DNA from: Chitiniphilus purpureus
GTDB lineage: Bacteria; Pseudomonadota; Gammaproteobacteria; Burkholderiales; Chitinibacteraceae
Reading direction: 5' to 3'
Length of the DNA: 64,000 nucleotides
Assembly: GCF_025642115.1 (NCBI RefSeq)
Contig: NZ_CP106753.1
Coordinates: 3,907,501 to 3,971,500 of the forward strand
Below are positions 18,701 to 33,408 of the stretch, piece after piece. The notes below the pieces were generated by a model that saw nothing but the letters and a program-made list of their open reading frames with translations, made no database searches and was not told the origin of the DNA. Every line of letters begins with the position of its first letter. Positions within the stretch are counted from its first letter, which is position 1. The position numbers and the translations under genes are program-made.

Positions 18701-20816
18701 CCCGCCGCCCGTCCTCGTCCGTCTCCGCAACCGGCAGCCCCTGGCCGTTGTATTGCAGCTGGTAGACCCCGCCCACCGGGTTGGTGATGCGGGCCGCCCG
18801 GTTCATCGCGTCGTACGCGGTCAGCGTGGCCTTGCCCCGCGCATCGGTGGCGCTGATCTCGTTGCCCACCTTGTCGTACGCGAAGCGCCGCACCTGGCCC
18901 AGTGCGTTGGTCTCCTTGATGAGGTTGCCGGCGGCGTCCACCTCGTAGTCGATCGCGTTGCCGCGCGGGTCCACATGGCGCACCAGGTTGCCGGCGCGGT
19001 CGTACGTGTACTGCCGCACCTGGCCTTCCGGGTCGGTGCTCTGCTTGATCAGGCCCAACCCATCGTATTCAAACTGCCAGACCGCATCGCGCGAGGTGCT
19101 GCCGTCGGCTTCCTGCCGCCCCTTGCGCGTGAACCGGGTGAGCTGCCCCAGGCTGTTGCGCTCGTACACCAGCACCCGGGCATCCGGCGTCCCCACCGCG
19201 TCGCTCCGCTGCAGCAGGTTGCCCTTGGCGTCGTACTGGTACTGGGTCTTCACCCCCAGTTCGTCCTGGTATTCGGTCAGCCGCAGGTGCAGCGGCGAGA
19301 ACTGCCGCTTGATCGTCGCGCCGTCCGGGTGGGCGAGCTCGACCACCTGTTCGAATTCGTTGGTGGTGGTGCGCGTGGTGAAGCCGCGTGCGTTGGTGTT
19401 GATCTCCACCCGGGCGCCCGTGTCGTAGCGCACGTCGCTCTCCAGGCGCCCGTTGACCACCTGTTGCAGCAGCTTGCCCACCCGGTTGTGCGTCAGGTGC
19501 TCCACCCGCCGTCCCGATGCCGTCTCCGGGCCGGTGAGCTTGCTGCTGAACTGCTTGTTCGCGTCGTCGAATTCGAATTCGTAGTCGGTCACCCCGCCGT
19601 CGGCGGCGATCCATTGCTTGACCATCTCGCCGCTGTACGACAGCTTCTCCACCCGCCCTTCCGGGTCGGTGATCTGTACGATCTGGTTGCCCTGGTTGTA
19701 CTCGTACCGCGTCACCTGCCCGCGCACGTCGGTCACCTGCGTCAGCCGGTTCCAGTCGTCGTACTGGTATTTGACGCTGCGTGCCGCCAGATCCCGGCCC
19801 AGCCCCGCCACCGGGTAGTCCCGGATCTCGGTGATCAGCTGACCCGTGTAGTGCAGCGTGAACAGCACCCGGCCCTGGTCGTCCGCCACCCCGCGCACCT
19901 GCCCGTCGCCGTCGCGCACCAGCCAGACCGCATTGCCGTTGCGATCGCCCCACGCCACCACCTGGCCCTGGGTGTTGTAGTCGATCCAGTCCCCGCCCCG
20001 GTCGATCCAGCGGAAGCCCCTGGGGTTGGCTTCGGGCGTCATGCCCAGCTGCCCGCGCTCCAGCGCGCCTGCCACCGCCGCCGGGTACTGCCGCACCGCG
20101 CGCTTCTCCAGCACCGTGCGGTTGTTGAACGCGTACCGCCCTTCCCCGCCCAGGTACAGCTCGTTGATCCGCCGGATCCCTTCCAGGTCCACCACCGGCC
20201 GCGCCATGATCAGGCCGCCGCACAGTTGCGCGTAGTCGACGTTGACGATCTGCACCGGCGGGTATTGCTCCGCCGCCGCCACGCCCATCAGCCGGTTGAA
20301 CGGCGCCATCCGCGCCGGCGGCATCGGTTCGCCCTGCAGTTGCGGCTCGCCGCCGATCATCACCGTGCCCTTGCGGGGCTGCCAGTCTTCGTCCACCCAG
20401 ACCCAGCAGCCGCTCGGCGCGCCACCCAGCGCCGCCTGGCCGTCCTGCACCGCCGGGGTGCCGCCCGCCCCACCGCCGCCGCCGCCACCGCCGCCACCAC
20501 CGCCGTCGTCGGCCGTCTGGCTGCCGGTCAGGTTGCTCCACGATTGCGACAGGCTCTCCCAGTGCGGGTTGAACTTCCATTCCTGGCCGTCCCAGCGCCG
20601 CTGCCAGCGCACCGCGCCGGCGGTGCTCATCACCGTCAGGTCGTCCACCGCGATGTTGGCGTAGCCATTCGGCACCGACACCGTCAGCCCATTGCCCGAT
20701 TCGGCAGCCTGCGCCGGCATCGCCAGCAGCAGCGCCGCCAGCGTCGCGCCGAGCCGGACCATCCCTTTGCAGCGCGCCGCGGCACGCTTCGCCCATCCCT
20801 GTTCCATACCCGTCAT
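15780..20816 (-). CDS. Rhs1: Sec-exported Rhs/YD-repeat polymorphic toxin with Hint domain and HNH/EndoVII-like tip
   Basis: A 1678-residue protein. Layout: signal peptide (cleavage near AQA-AES, residue 37); a beta-rich entry region with a 12-Gly run (about 104-117); many YD repeats of the type YDAxGRLT (about 330-1320) that form the Rhs cocoon; the core motif RRYYDPQAGRYITSDPIGIAGG...LDPSGE (about 1331-1374); a Hint domain (about 1443-1589) starting SFPGETLV and ending GILVHN; then an 89-residue toxin tip. The tip reads GAFREAKRQCGIPVCQQPD...GGHDF...HFNDPHNGHYDY, a pattern I associate with HNH/EndoVII nuclease toxins. The start MTGMEQGW at 20816 lies 14 bases after P1. Residues 1-1590 are shared with Rhs2. 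Confidence 0.93.
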   Translation of the reverse strand: MTGMEQGWAKRAAARCKGMVRLGATLAALLLAMPAQAAESGNGLTVSVPNGYANIAVDDLTVMSTAGAVRWQRRWDGQEWKFNPHWESLSQSWSNLTGSQTADDGGGGGGGGGGGGAGGTPAVQDGQAALGGAPSGCWVWVDEDWQPRKGTVMIGGEPQLQGEPMPPARMAPFNRLMGVAAAEQYPPVQIVNVDYAQLCGGLIMARPVVDLEGIRRINELYLGGEGRYAFNNRTVLEKRAVRQYPAAVAGALERGQLGMTPEANPRGFRWIDRGGDWIDYNTQGQVVAWGDRNGNAVWLVRDGDGQVRGVADDQGRVLFTLHYTGQLITEIRDYPVAGLGRDLAARSVKYQYDDWNRLTQVTDVRGQVTRYEYNQGNQIVQITDPEGRVEKLSYSGEMVKQWIAADGGVTDYEFEFDDANKQFSSKLTGPETASGRRVEHLTHNRVGKLLQQVVNGRLESDVRYDTGARVEINTNARGFTTRTTTNEFEQVVELAHPDGATIKRQFSPLHLRLTEYQDELGVKTQYQYDAKGNLLQRSDAVGTPDARVLVYERNSLGQLTRFTRKGRQEADGSTSRDAVWQFEYDGLGLIKQSTDPEGQVRQYTYDRAGNLVRHVDPRGNAIDYEVDAAGNLIKETNALGQVRRFAYDKVGNEISATDARGKATLTAYDAMNRAARITNPVGGVYQLQYNGQGLPVAETDEDGRRAEVEYDNFQRLVKQIDGKGNATDYGYQLGDGSLGSTLLPTEIRFPTFTEQQRFDARERPTTRTVLNPTPLGVEGLVSSDKYDKRGRVIESTNAEGKTSYYRYDALGRVNRFTNALGKSIDLTWDARGNLIRVKDANGNTTRFEYDRANRLIKETLPLGQSSTYTYNANGRYERITDAAGNVIHYTYDAADRPLRTEVTEAGQGTPSLVYTFTHDDADNLTGWSDGTHSGVFTYDDAGRRLSETTGYGNQITLGYRYSYTAAGYTQSLTYPDGTRVGFNFDSHAQLGSIELPGEGTIAVNTWDWVAPKKLTLPGGTTREMSHDGLLKLIGLKVKNPGQQTLFEIANQYGKREELKQKAVTDSAGGNSQTVTYQYGYDDEQRLTAVSRDGGGLFGSTTETFGHDAAGNRVTHSVVNGALVYDANNRLIQRGSGSGATTYQYDATGRLTSRTVGSGGGAASVTRYRYDPLGRLTEVQDGDGQPIARYVYDPFDNRLVKTRYRDDDGQALAEPQRTLYLYADEGLIAEADGNGTVTTQYGWKPDGNWGTDPIFIKTAIKGEDGTSAMGYAYFHNDHLGTPLRATDKAGRVVWRAEYDSFGAASLGVDNALRNNLRLAGQYQDVESGLHYNTRRYYDPQAGRYITSDPIGIAGGWNLYEYANGDPANQLDPSGEWVWVVIRVAMTVYDIYTTYQEYKETGCFDWTRLIPIPVKIPKIKWRTKRFKKCSNPCECAMGGGGSNSFPGETLVHAQDSEGHAVLKPIASLQVGDRVLAKSEWKAAGEDLSYEPITDIYTTVDQDRRLVYVKLVDGEELVATDGHPFRTGAGWRDAGLLKAGDKLLLRGGVEGAEREVVVAGVRDGVERLTTYNLEVANAHTFFIGEQGILVHNGRPPNLSPPGAGRRGAFREAKRQCGIPVCQQPDSVGPNLDRRGKRQPGRTYNFGDCEIRDDAGGHDFGEGNDQNRGPHFNDPHNGHYDY
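20467..20505. repeat. CCG/CCA triplet run coding poly-Gly in Rhs1
   Basis: A run of CCG and CCA triplets on the plus strand encodes about 12 consecutive glycines near residue 104 of Rhs1. Gain or loss of triplets would change linker length without shifting the frame. The equivalent in Rhs2 is at 38056-38094. Confidence 0.8.
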
Positions 20817-20830
20817 CTGCTGCCTGTCGT

Positions 20831-27274
<6,444 letters not shown>

Positions 27275-27362
27275 AGCGCTCTCCAGCCTGGATTCGGATT
27301 GGCCGACTTTGTATGGACAGGAACGGGCCGCCGCAGCCGGTGCGACAGCCCGCCCACCTTGT

Positions 27363-30300
27363 TTATTGCCGTGTGACGTCCACCGCCCACCGCGTTTCGC
27401 GGTGCAGCTCCGACAACCTGCTGCGCACCGAGGTCGGGCTGCGCACCGTCACCGTGTCGGCTGCGCGTGCGCTTTCCTGGCTGCGCACCGCGCCGAACTG
27501 CGCCGTGCCATCGATGACCGTCATCCCCGCCGGCAGCCTGGTCAGCTGCGCCCTGACCGCGGCCGCATCCGAGCCAAGGTTGGTCAGCTCCACCGACAGC
27601 ACCGCTTCCCACTGGCTGCCCACCTGCCGCTCGCTCACCACCCCGAGCCCGCACAGGTTGACCTTGGGGTCGTTGCTGTTGCCCGCCCAGTCAGCGTCGT
27701 CACGATTGGTCAACGCGATCGGCGCTGCACTTACACCCATGTACTGGCCATCCAGCGACAGCACCTTGCCGGCCGTGACGCTGTAGGCCTGGTTGCCGTC
27801 CGGCACGCAGTCGTTGCGGCCCAGGATCGTCACCGTCTGGTCCACCGACCAGTTCTGCGGCGTGAACACCAGCCGTTCCGGTTGTGCGTAGCCTTCGCGC
27901 GAGTTGCTCGATACCAGCGGCACGGTCACCTCCTGCGTCGGCGGATTGGCAAGCCGTACCTTGACGGCCACGCCGCCGGTACCGCCACCGCCACTGCCCG
28001 GGCCTTCGTAGGTGATGAGATAGCGCGGCAGCGTCAGCTGCAGCCGGCCGCTCTGCGTGGCCGGCACGATCACCACCGCACCGGGCGCATAGGCCCGGCC
28101 CACGCCGCGCGTGTCATAGATCACCGCGTAGACGTAGTAGGTACCCGGCGCCAGGCTGGTCACATCCCAGCGATAGTCGGCGCTGACCTGGCCTGCCGCC
28201 TGCCTCAGGCCATCCACGATCAGCGTGCCCTCGTAACCACTGTGCGCCGTGCCGTAGTACAACGCGACCGTGGCCTCCAGGCTCGGATTGATGCCCTGCC
28301 AGTGGATGGTCACCTCCTTGCGGTTGCCAGCCTCCACCGGCTGTTGCGGCTGGGCCGGCGCAGTCACCTGGATGGTCGGGTCCTGATACGGCACCGTGCT
28401 CACATACAGCACCGCTGCCGCGCTCCATGGTCCGGCCGCGCCCTGCGCATCCACTGCGCGCACCCGCCACCAGTGCCGCGCCTTGTCCTTGAGCGCCGTG
28501 GTCACGATCCATGCCGGGCTGTCGGCGCTGCCTTCGGCCTCCAGCACGCTCAATGCCGCATCGGCGAACACCTGGAATTCGTAGCGCACCGCCTCGCCTT
28601 CCGGATCAACCACCGGATGGGCCTCCAGGCTCGGATGGGTCGAGCCGCTCCAGGCCCCGTCGCCCGGATTCCTGATCGATGGCGCGGGCGGCGCGTCGTT
28701 GACAGCGTTCACCAGGAACTCACCCACCGCCCAGGCCGACTCGGCGCGGCCGTCCTGCGCCTGCACCCGCCAGTGGTAGCGCTGGTTTTCCAGCAGCTCT
28801 GCCACGGCCCAGCCGGTCTGCTCGCCCGCCGACTGGATCACCTGGCCCGAGCTGCGCTTGTTGCCCGAATCAAAGGTGTTGACCGTGTCCAGCTCGAACA
28901 CGTAGGTGATCAGGTCGCCATCGACATCGCTGCTGTTGCCCACCGTCAGCACCACGCCGGACTGCGCCACTTGGCTGCCGGGCGCGGGGCTGAGCAGGAC
29001 CGGCGCGGTCGGCGCCACGTTGCCGGTGTTGACCACGAACGGCCGGGCCGGGCTCGCTGTCTGCGCGCCCAGCGCGTCACGGGCCGTGACACGCCAGTAA
29101 TACCGGCCGTGATTGGCCAGCGCCACCGGTACCAGCCAGCTGCTGCTGCCGCCTTCACCCGGCTGCAGGTTCTCTGCCTTGGCCACCTCCTGGCTCAGCG
29201 CAGCATCCCGGTACAGTGCAATCGCATAGGTGATGGCGTCGCCGTCCTTGTCGATGGCATGGGTCCAGCTCAACGTCGGTTGCAGTTCGGCCACCTCGGC
29301 ATTCGGCGCGGGGCTGGTCAGGTTGAAGCCTTCGGGCGCGTCGTTGAACTGGTTGACGAAGAACTCACCGTCGATCCACGCGCTGTACAGCTCGCTGCCA
29401 TCGTGGGCACGGGCACGCCACCAGTAGCGGGTGTTGTCGTTGAGCGGCTCGGGGAGTACGAAGCCGGTCGGCCCTTCGGCCGCCTTGGCCGCAGCGCCGG
29501 TCGCAACCTGCTGCGTCATCGCGGCATCGGCATACACTTCGAACTCGACACGGGTGGTCGGGTCACGCTCATGGCTGCCCGTCTGCACGCTCAGCGTCGG
29601 CTTGAGGCTGCCCACCTGGGCTCCGGCGAGGGGCGCCACCAGCTGCGGCGTGGCGGGGCCCGGTGGCGGCTCGTCCGCCTCCACGGTGATCACCGCGCTG
29701 CGCGTTGCGCTGAGCCTGCCGTCGCTGGCGGTGTAGACCACCCGGTAGTTGCCCGCCTGACCGACGGTGGGCGTCCAATCGAACACACTGCGTGCAAGCC
29801 CACCCTCACCCGCCTGTGCCGTGAAGCTTGCCCCTGCCGGCAACGGTGCCGCGCTCAATTGCACCGCCTTGCCATCCGGGCTCGATCCTTCGACCAGGAA
29901 CGACACCTGCTGCCCTTCCTTGACCGTGCGGTCCGGGACGAATTGCAGCACCGGTGCCCGCTCGGCCGCCGGCGGCGCTTCGAACTGCGCTTGGTACTGG
30001 CCACCGCTGTTCGCGTCGAACAGGTTGAACCAGTACTGCCATTGCTTGGTATCGGGGTTGCGGCTGCGCGACAGCCAGACGTTCTCGGCGGAAAGCACCT
30101 TGGCGTCGGAACGGACCAGACGGCCCAGTGCCTTCTGCCCCTGGAATGGATCGGGCAGGCGCACGTAGATGAATCCGACGCTGGGCGGCAGGGTCAGCCG
30201 GTAGCTGGCAAGTTCACCCCCCGCCACGGCCTGCAATTGCGCCTGCGACGAGAAGTCGCGGACCTCGGTATCGGTGCTGTCGGATTCATACACCCGGATG

Positions 30301-31316
30301 ACGTCGCCATCCTGCGCCAGGAAGTCGCGCACGTAGTCGCGCCCCGGCAGGTCGACCCGCACGTCGCGGATCAGGGTATGGGTATTGGTTGCCTGCAGCA
30401 GCGAGGTGAGCGCGCCGCCCAGTTCGTCGGCATGGGTGAAGCGCGCGGTGAATTCGGTAAAGCGGCCGGCAAGGCTCGTCTCCATGATCCAGCGCCCGGT
30501 CTTGGCCGTGGCGGCGGCGATGTCACCAAAATCGATCAGCAACGAATTCTGCGCCGGCGCGTCGTTCACATAGCTGCCGGTCAATTGGAAGTTGATCGCC
30601 AGCCCCTGCTTGTTCTCGATGATCTTGGGCTGGGCCGAGTCGATCTTGAGGTTCTTGGCGGTGGCCGCCCCGGTGTTCCTGACCCGCACGCCAAGCGTGA
30701 ACGGTACGATGGGTTCGATCTCATCGGTGAGCGGGTCGTCCCCTTCTACATCGCGCGGCAGGAAATAATCCAGCGTGAGCAGCGGCAGCGGCTTGACCGT
30801 GATCACGTCCGGCGAGACATCGAGCACGGTGTTCTCGCCGCCGTAGCGATAGCGCAAGGTGGCACCGACCAGATACTTCTTGCCCAGTGGCGACGTGCCG
30901 GCGGAGCCCGGCGCCGGAATCAGCAGCCAGTTGATCGTGGCCGTGGTCTTGGGGCTGACCGTGCCGCTGCCCGCCACATCGCCGATGTTCTCCTTGCTGG
31001 AGAGCCGCACGAAGAATTTGGCCGACAGGTCGTTCGGATCGCTGGTGATGGGCACCGGCGTACCGTTCTCGTCGGTGACCTTCACCTCGACCGAGACGTT
31101 CTCGATGATCCCGCTGTCGGTGGTGTTGTTGATCTTCATCTGCGCATCGAACGCCTGCCGCTCCAGCGTCAGCTCCTGCCGGATCTCGATCTTGACGCGC
31201 GCACACACCGTCTCCTGCGCCAGCGCCGACGGCGCTGCCAATACAGCGGTGGTGAAGACCATGGCCAGGCCGCAACGGCCGGCGCGGACAACCTCAAACA
31301 AGCGGGTCAGCATCAT
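27363..31316 (-). CDS. Giant secreted Ig/FN3-repeat protein
   Basis: A 1317-residue exported protein (signal peptide ending near ALA, residue 33). The first ~450 residues hold beta-rich domains on the theme of paired additive Ig-like modules. A putative-Ig segment (FVPDRTVKEGQQVSFLVEG...VFDWTPTVGQAGNYRVVYTASDG) follows, then four or more tandem FN3-like modules that share the pattern TPTLSW...HGRYYWRVTARD. Near the end is the motif LVFTPQNWSVDQTVTILGRND, typical of Calx-beta-like modules in adhesins. No catalytic site was seen. It precedes P1 by 88 bases in the same direction, so the P1-Rhs1 transcript may start with this gene. Role: surface adhesion or scaffold (inference). Confidence 0.82.
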   Translation of the reverse strand: MMLTRLFEVVRAGRCGLAMVFTTAVLAAPSALAQETVCARVKIEIRQELTLERQAFDAQMKINNTTDSGIIENVSVEVKVTDENGTPVPITSDPNDLSAKFFVRLSSKENIGDVAGSGTVSPKTTATINWLLIPAPGSAGTSPLGKKYLVGATLRYRYGGENTVLDVSPDVITVKPLPLLTLDYFLPRDVEGDDPLTDEIEPIVPFTLGVRVRNTGAATAKNLKIDSAQPKIIENKQGLAINFQLTGSYVNDAPAQNSLLIDFGDIAAATAKTGRWIMETSLAGRFTEFTARFTHADELGGALTSLLQATNTHTLIRDVRVDLPGRDYVRDFLAQDGDVIRVYESDSTDTEVRDFSSQAQLQAVAGGELASYRLTLPPSVGFIYVRLPDPFQGQKALGRLVRSDAKVLSAENVWLSRSRNPDTKQWQYWFNLFDANSGGQYQAQFEAPPAAERAPVLQFVPDRTVKEGQQVSFLVEGSSPDGKAVQLSAAPLPAGASFTAQAGEGGLARSVFDWTPTVGQAGNYRVVYTASDGRLSATRSAVITVEADEPPPGPATPQLVAPLAGAQVGSLKPTLSVQTGSHERDPTTRVEFEVYADAAMTQQVATGAAAKAAEGPTGFVLPEPLNDNTRYWWRARAHDGSELYSAWIDGEFFVNQFNDAPEGFNLTSPAPNAEVAELQPTLSWTHAIDKDGDAITYAIALYRDAALSQEVAKAENLQPGEGGSSSWLVPVALANHGRYYWRVTARDALGAQTASPARPFVVNTGNVAPTAPVLLSPAPGSQVAQSGVVLTVGNSSDVDGDLITYVFELDTVNTFDSGNKRSSGQVIQSAGEQTGWAVAELLENQRYHWRVQAQDGRAESAWAVGEFLVNAVNDAPPAPSIRNPGDGAWSGSTHPSLEAHPVVDPEGEAVRYEFQVFADAALSVLEAEGSADSPAWIVTTALKDKARHWWRVRAVDAQGAAGPWSAAAVLYVSTVPYQDPTIQVTAPAQPQQPVEAGNRKEVTIHWQGINPSLEATVALYYGTAHSGYEGTLIVDGLRQAAGQVSADYRWDVTSLAPGTYYVYAVIYDTRGVGRAYAPGAVVIVPATQSGRLQLTLPRYLITYEGPGSGGGGTGGVAVKVRLANPPTQEVTVPLVSSNSREGYAQPERLVFTPQNWSVDQTVTILGRNDCVPDGNQAYSVTAGKVLSLDGQYMGVSAAPIALTNRDDADWAGNSNDPKVNLCGLGVVSERQVGSQWEAVLSVELTNLGSDAAAVRAQLTRLPAGMTVIDGTAQFGAVRSQESARAADTVTVRSPTSVRSRLSELHRETRWAVDVTRQ

Positions 31317-31480
31317 CGAATGCTCATCTCGTTGGCCACGACCGAAGCCGCAGCTTGTTATATACGGCCGGCCCCGTTCCAGGGCACGGCCCGATCCGGC
31401 GGTTCACTGGCGATTTGCCGCGTCCGCCGGTTGACTCAGCGCCACATGCATCGCCCCGATGCATGCAACATGGCCGCCTG

Positions 31481-31834
31481 CTAAAGCGCGGCCAGGAATT
31501 CGTCGGAATCGAATCCGTCCTTCATGTGGTGCTCCTTGCCGGCACGCCGTATCACCAGATAGGGCGTGCCGGTGGCACCGTATTGCCCGAATTCGCGCAC
31601 GCAGCGCGCCTCGACGCTCATGTTGCACTCGGTAAACGCGAAGCCGTATTGCTGCAACCACGATTTGGCCTGGGCGCAATAGCCGCATTCGGTGGTGGAA
31701 TACATCACCACCTCGTCCGGCCTGACCGTGGCCGCCAATTCACGGATCTGCGCCTCGCCCGGCACATCCGCCTGCCCGGTACCGGAAAAATACCCCCAGA
31801 CAAGGTAAGCCCCGAACAGCGCGAGCAAAGGCAT
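31481..31834 (-). CDS. Membrane-anchored glutaredoxin-like protein
   Basis: This 117-residue protein has an N-terminal membrane segment (MPLLALFGAYLVWGYF) followed by a glutaredoxin fold. The redox motif is CGYC (Cys50, Cys53), and the cis-Pro region reads GATGTPYLVIRR. The membrane segment suggests it faces the periplasm, where it could reduce or isomerise disulfides of exported proteins; P1 and Rhs have Cys-rich tails. ATG at 31834 is chosen; an in-frame GTG at 31849 is an alternative. It lies 164 bases upstream of the giant Ig gene, and the gap has a TATATA stretch that could be a promoter. Confidence 0.8.
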   Translation of the reverse strand: MPLLALFGAYLVWGYFSGTGQADVPGEAQIRELAATVRPDEVVMYSTTECGYCAQAKSWLQQYGFAFTECNMSVEARCVREFGQYGATGTPYLVIRRAGKEHHMKDGFDSDEFLAAL

Positions 31835-31849
31835 GAAGACCCGGTTCAC

Positions 31850-32153
31850 AAGTCGCACCCGACCGCACTGCGGCATGATCGGGCAGCACACCGGCGCACG
31901 GATCGAAAACCCGATCCGCACCGAACGACTCTGCCCATAGCCCTTCCCTTCGACTGCGTATTCAAAACTGCCTCTCCATCACACCACACAGCAGACCCGT
32001 CCCAGCAAGGCATCGACGCTGGCGAAAATCGGACCACGACTTCAACAAACCGGCTCTTGATCCAGTGTCTTCAAAACAGCCCGACCTTCAGTTCAATATC
32101 GAGGCCTTAAGCGATGCCCCATCGCAACCGCCCAAGACAGGCAACACCCGCCC
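31850..32153. other. Intergenic region after the DUF4265 gene
   Basis: About 300 bases with no supported gene on either strand. Its right end (32070-32150) holds copy B of the diverged repeat. The rest shows no clear promoter or terminator to my reading. Confidence 0.4.
32070..32150 (-). repeat. Diverged repeat, copy B (downstream of toxin cluster 2)
   Basis: This pairs with 14500-14580 (copy A). It lies directly after the stop of the DUF4265 gene. On the minus strand part of it still reads LSWAVAMGHRLRP, against LSLAVATGRGLEV in copy A, so both may be remnants of one coding 3' end. Confidence 0.5.
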
Positions 32154-32633
32154 TTAAACGTCCGATACCAGCACCGGTTCATGTCGCGAGCAGGAAACCT
32201 GGAATGCCACCTGATCGTTACCCTGATACTCTGCAATCAAATCCGCCGCCCATCTTGCAGCAGCAAGGGATGGGATATGAATTGCGAGATATGCAGGAGT
32301 GGGTCCTGTTTCCACGATGCACCCCTGTGCAGCGAATCTGTCGATGACCTGCTTCTTTTCATCCTGCGAAAACGCAAAAGCGTGCAGCGTACTCGCTTCG
32401 GCCGCTTGGACGACCTCTACGAACTTCCATGCACCGTCCGCCGCCTGCTCGATCTGCACCAGGTCTCCAAGCGCCACGCCACAAGCAAAGAAAGGCACAT
32501 TGCACAAACGTGCCATCGTCGGCCCGGTCTGCTCAGCCCACATCGACTCGATCCCAAGCTGCGGCAATGGCCCGTCTCCGGTATCCACTTCAAAAAGCAC
32601 CTTGATCAGGCCTGCTGCTTTGGGAGCGCTCAT
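32154..32633 (-). CDS. DUF4265-family protein, possible immunity or accessory protein
   Basis: This 159-residue protein matches the DUF4265 pattern: IKVLFEVDTGDGPLPQLGIESMWAEQTGP, then LCNVPFFACGVALGDLVQIEQ, then a half with FAFSQDEKKQVIDRF. Members are small cytoplasmic proteins of unknown function, often near toxin genes. Its ATG overlaps the stop of the 53-codon ORF (ATGA), so it is translated from the Rhs2 toxin-immunity transcript. The start MSAPKAAGLIK is chosen over an upstream in-frame ATG because of this coupling. Confidence 0.75.
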   Translation of the reverse strand: MSAPKAAGLIKVLFEVDTGDGPLPQLGIESMWAEQTGPTMARLCNVPFFACGVALGDLVQIEQAADGAWKFVEVVQAAEASTLHAFAFSQDEKKQVIDRFAAQGCIVETGPTPAYLAIHIPSLAAARWAADLIAEYQGNDQVAFQVSCSRHEPVLVSDV

Positions 32634-32791
32634 CTTGCCCGCCACCCTGCACCAGGCAGGCAGCACCCGGACATCCCACACCGACCGCCGACAGCCACGG
32701 CGGATGCTTCACCGCCCGCCAGGGCACGAAATCCTGCGGTGATCCCCACCACTTCAAGCGTCTTCACCATTTCGGCCAGGGCCCTATTCAT
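32630..32791 (-). CDS. 53-residue ORF coupled at both ends between imm2 and the DUF4265 gene
   Basis: A 53-codon frame starts MNRALAEMVKTLEVVGITAG and ends GWRAR. Its ATG overlaps the imm2 stop (ATGA) and its TGA overlaps the DUF4265 start (ATGA). Overlap at both ends argues that it is really translated. The first 35 residues look like a helical peptide; the rest is Cys/Gly-rich and may be frame-shifted relative to an ancestor. No family is recognised. Confidence 0.5.
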   Translation of the reverse strand: MNRALAEMVKTLEVVGITAGFRALAGGEASAVAVGGRCGMSGCCLPGAGWRAR

Positions 32792-33408
32792 AAAGGCTTC
32801 ATTTCAAACGCATAGGGAAGCCAGGCAGCAGGTTTGGCCTTGCTTTGGAACCGGCTTTCAAAACGTTCTACGACTTCGATCGCATCGACCTTTTCCATGA
32901 TGGTCATCTCGCCGACCAATGCCGCCGCCACAACAGCCCCCAGCTCATCCAATGCATCTGCTACAAGCGGGAAACCTTCTCCGCATTCGAAAACGATATC
33001 GACAAGATTGCTATCCTGTAGACGAAACACGATATGTCGCCATCCGGATATATCCACCGTTTCCCGCGCATCATCCTCTCCTTGCGCCTGCGCAATCTCG
33101 ACGACTTCCGACCAGGGCCTTCTCTGTCGCCCGAGGCGAAAATCCCAAAAGTCACTTGCATATGCCTGCGACACAACCTGTGCCGCAACAGGCATTAAAT
33201 CCTCGTCAAAATCGGGGGAAATCGCGAAATACATCCTCTCTTCGTTGGCCGGCCCGATCTCCCATGCCAATCGCTCATGAATACGCTCCAGATTGAAGTC
33301 GATTTCTTCCCAGGATTTACTCTGAGCATATGCATGCAACAACGGTTGTTCATGACTTTTGAACCAAAGCCAGAATTGTTGGATTGCATTCATATCTTGC
33401 ACCGACAT
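32788..33408 (-). CDS. Putative immunity protein for the Rhs2 toxin
   Basis: This 206-residue cytoplasmic protein begins near IQQFWLWFKSHEQPLLHAY. The FWxWF pattern followed by LERIHERLAWEIGPANEE is common in small acidic proteins next to polymorphic toxins. It overlaps the end of rhs2: ATG at 33408, with AAGAGA upstream, lies inside rhs2. A second ATG at 33393 forms an ATGA overlap with the rhs2 stop. The local DNA is clearly lower in GC than the Rhs core (23 of 60 bases at 33361-33420), as expected for a swapped-in cassette. Specific partner role is inferred from position. Confidence 0.68.
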   Translation of the reverse strand: MSVQDMNAIQQFWLWFKSHEQPLLHAYAQSKSWEEIDFNLERIHERLAWEIGPANEERMYFAISPDFDEDLMPVAAQVVSQAYASDFWDFRLGRQRRPWSEVVEIAQAQGEDDARETVDISGWRHIVFRLQDSNLVDIVFECGEGFPLVADALDELGAVVAAALVGEMTIMEKVDAIEVVERFESRFQSKAKPAAWLPYAFEMKPL

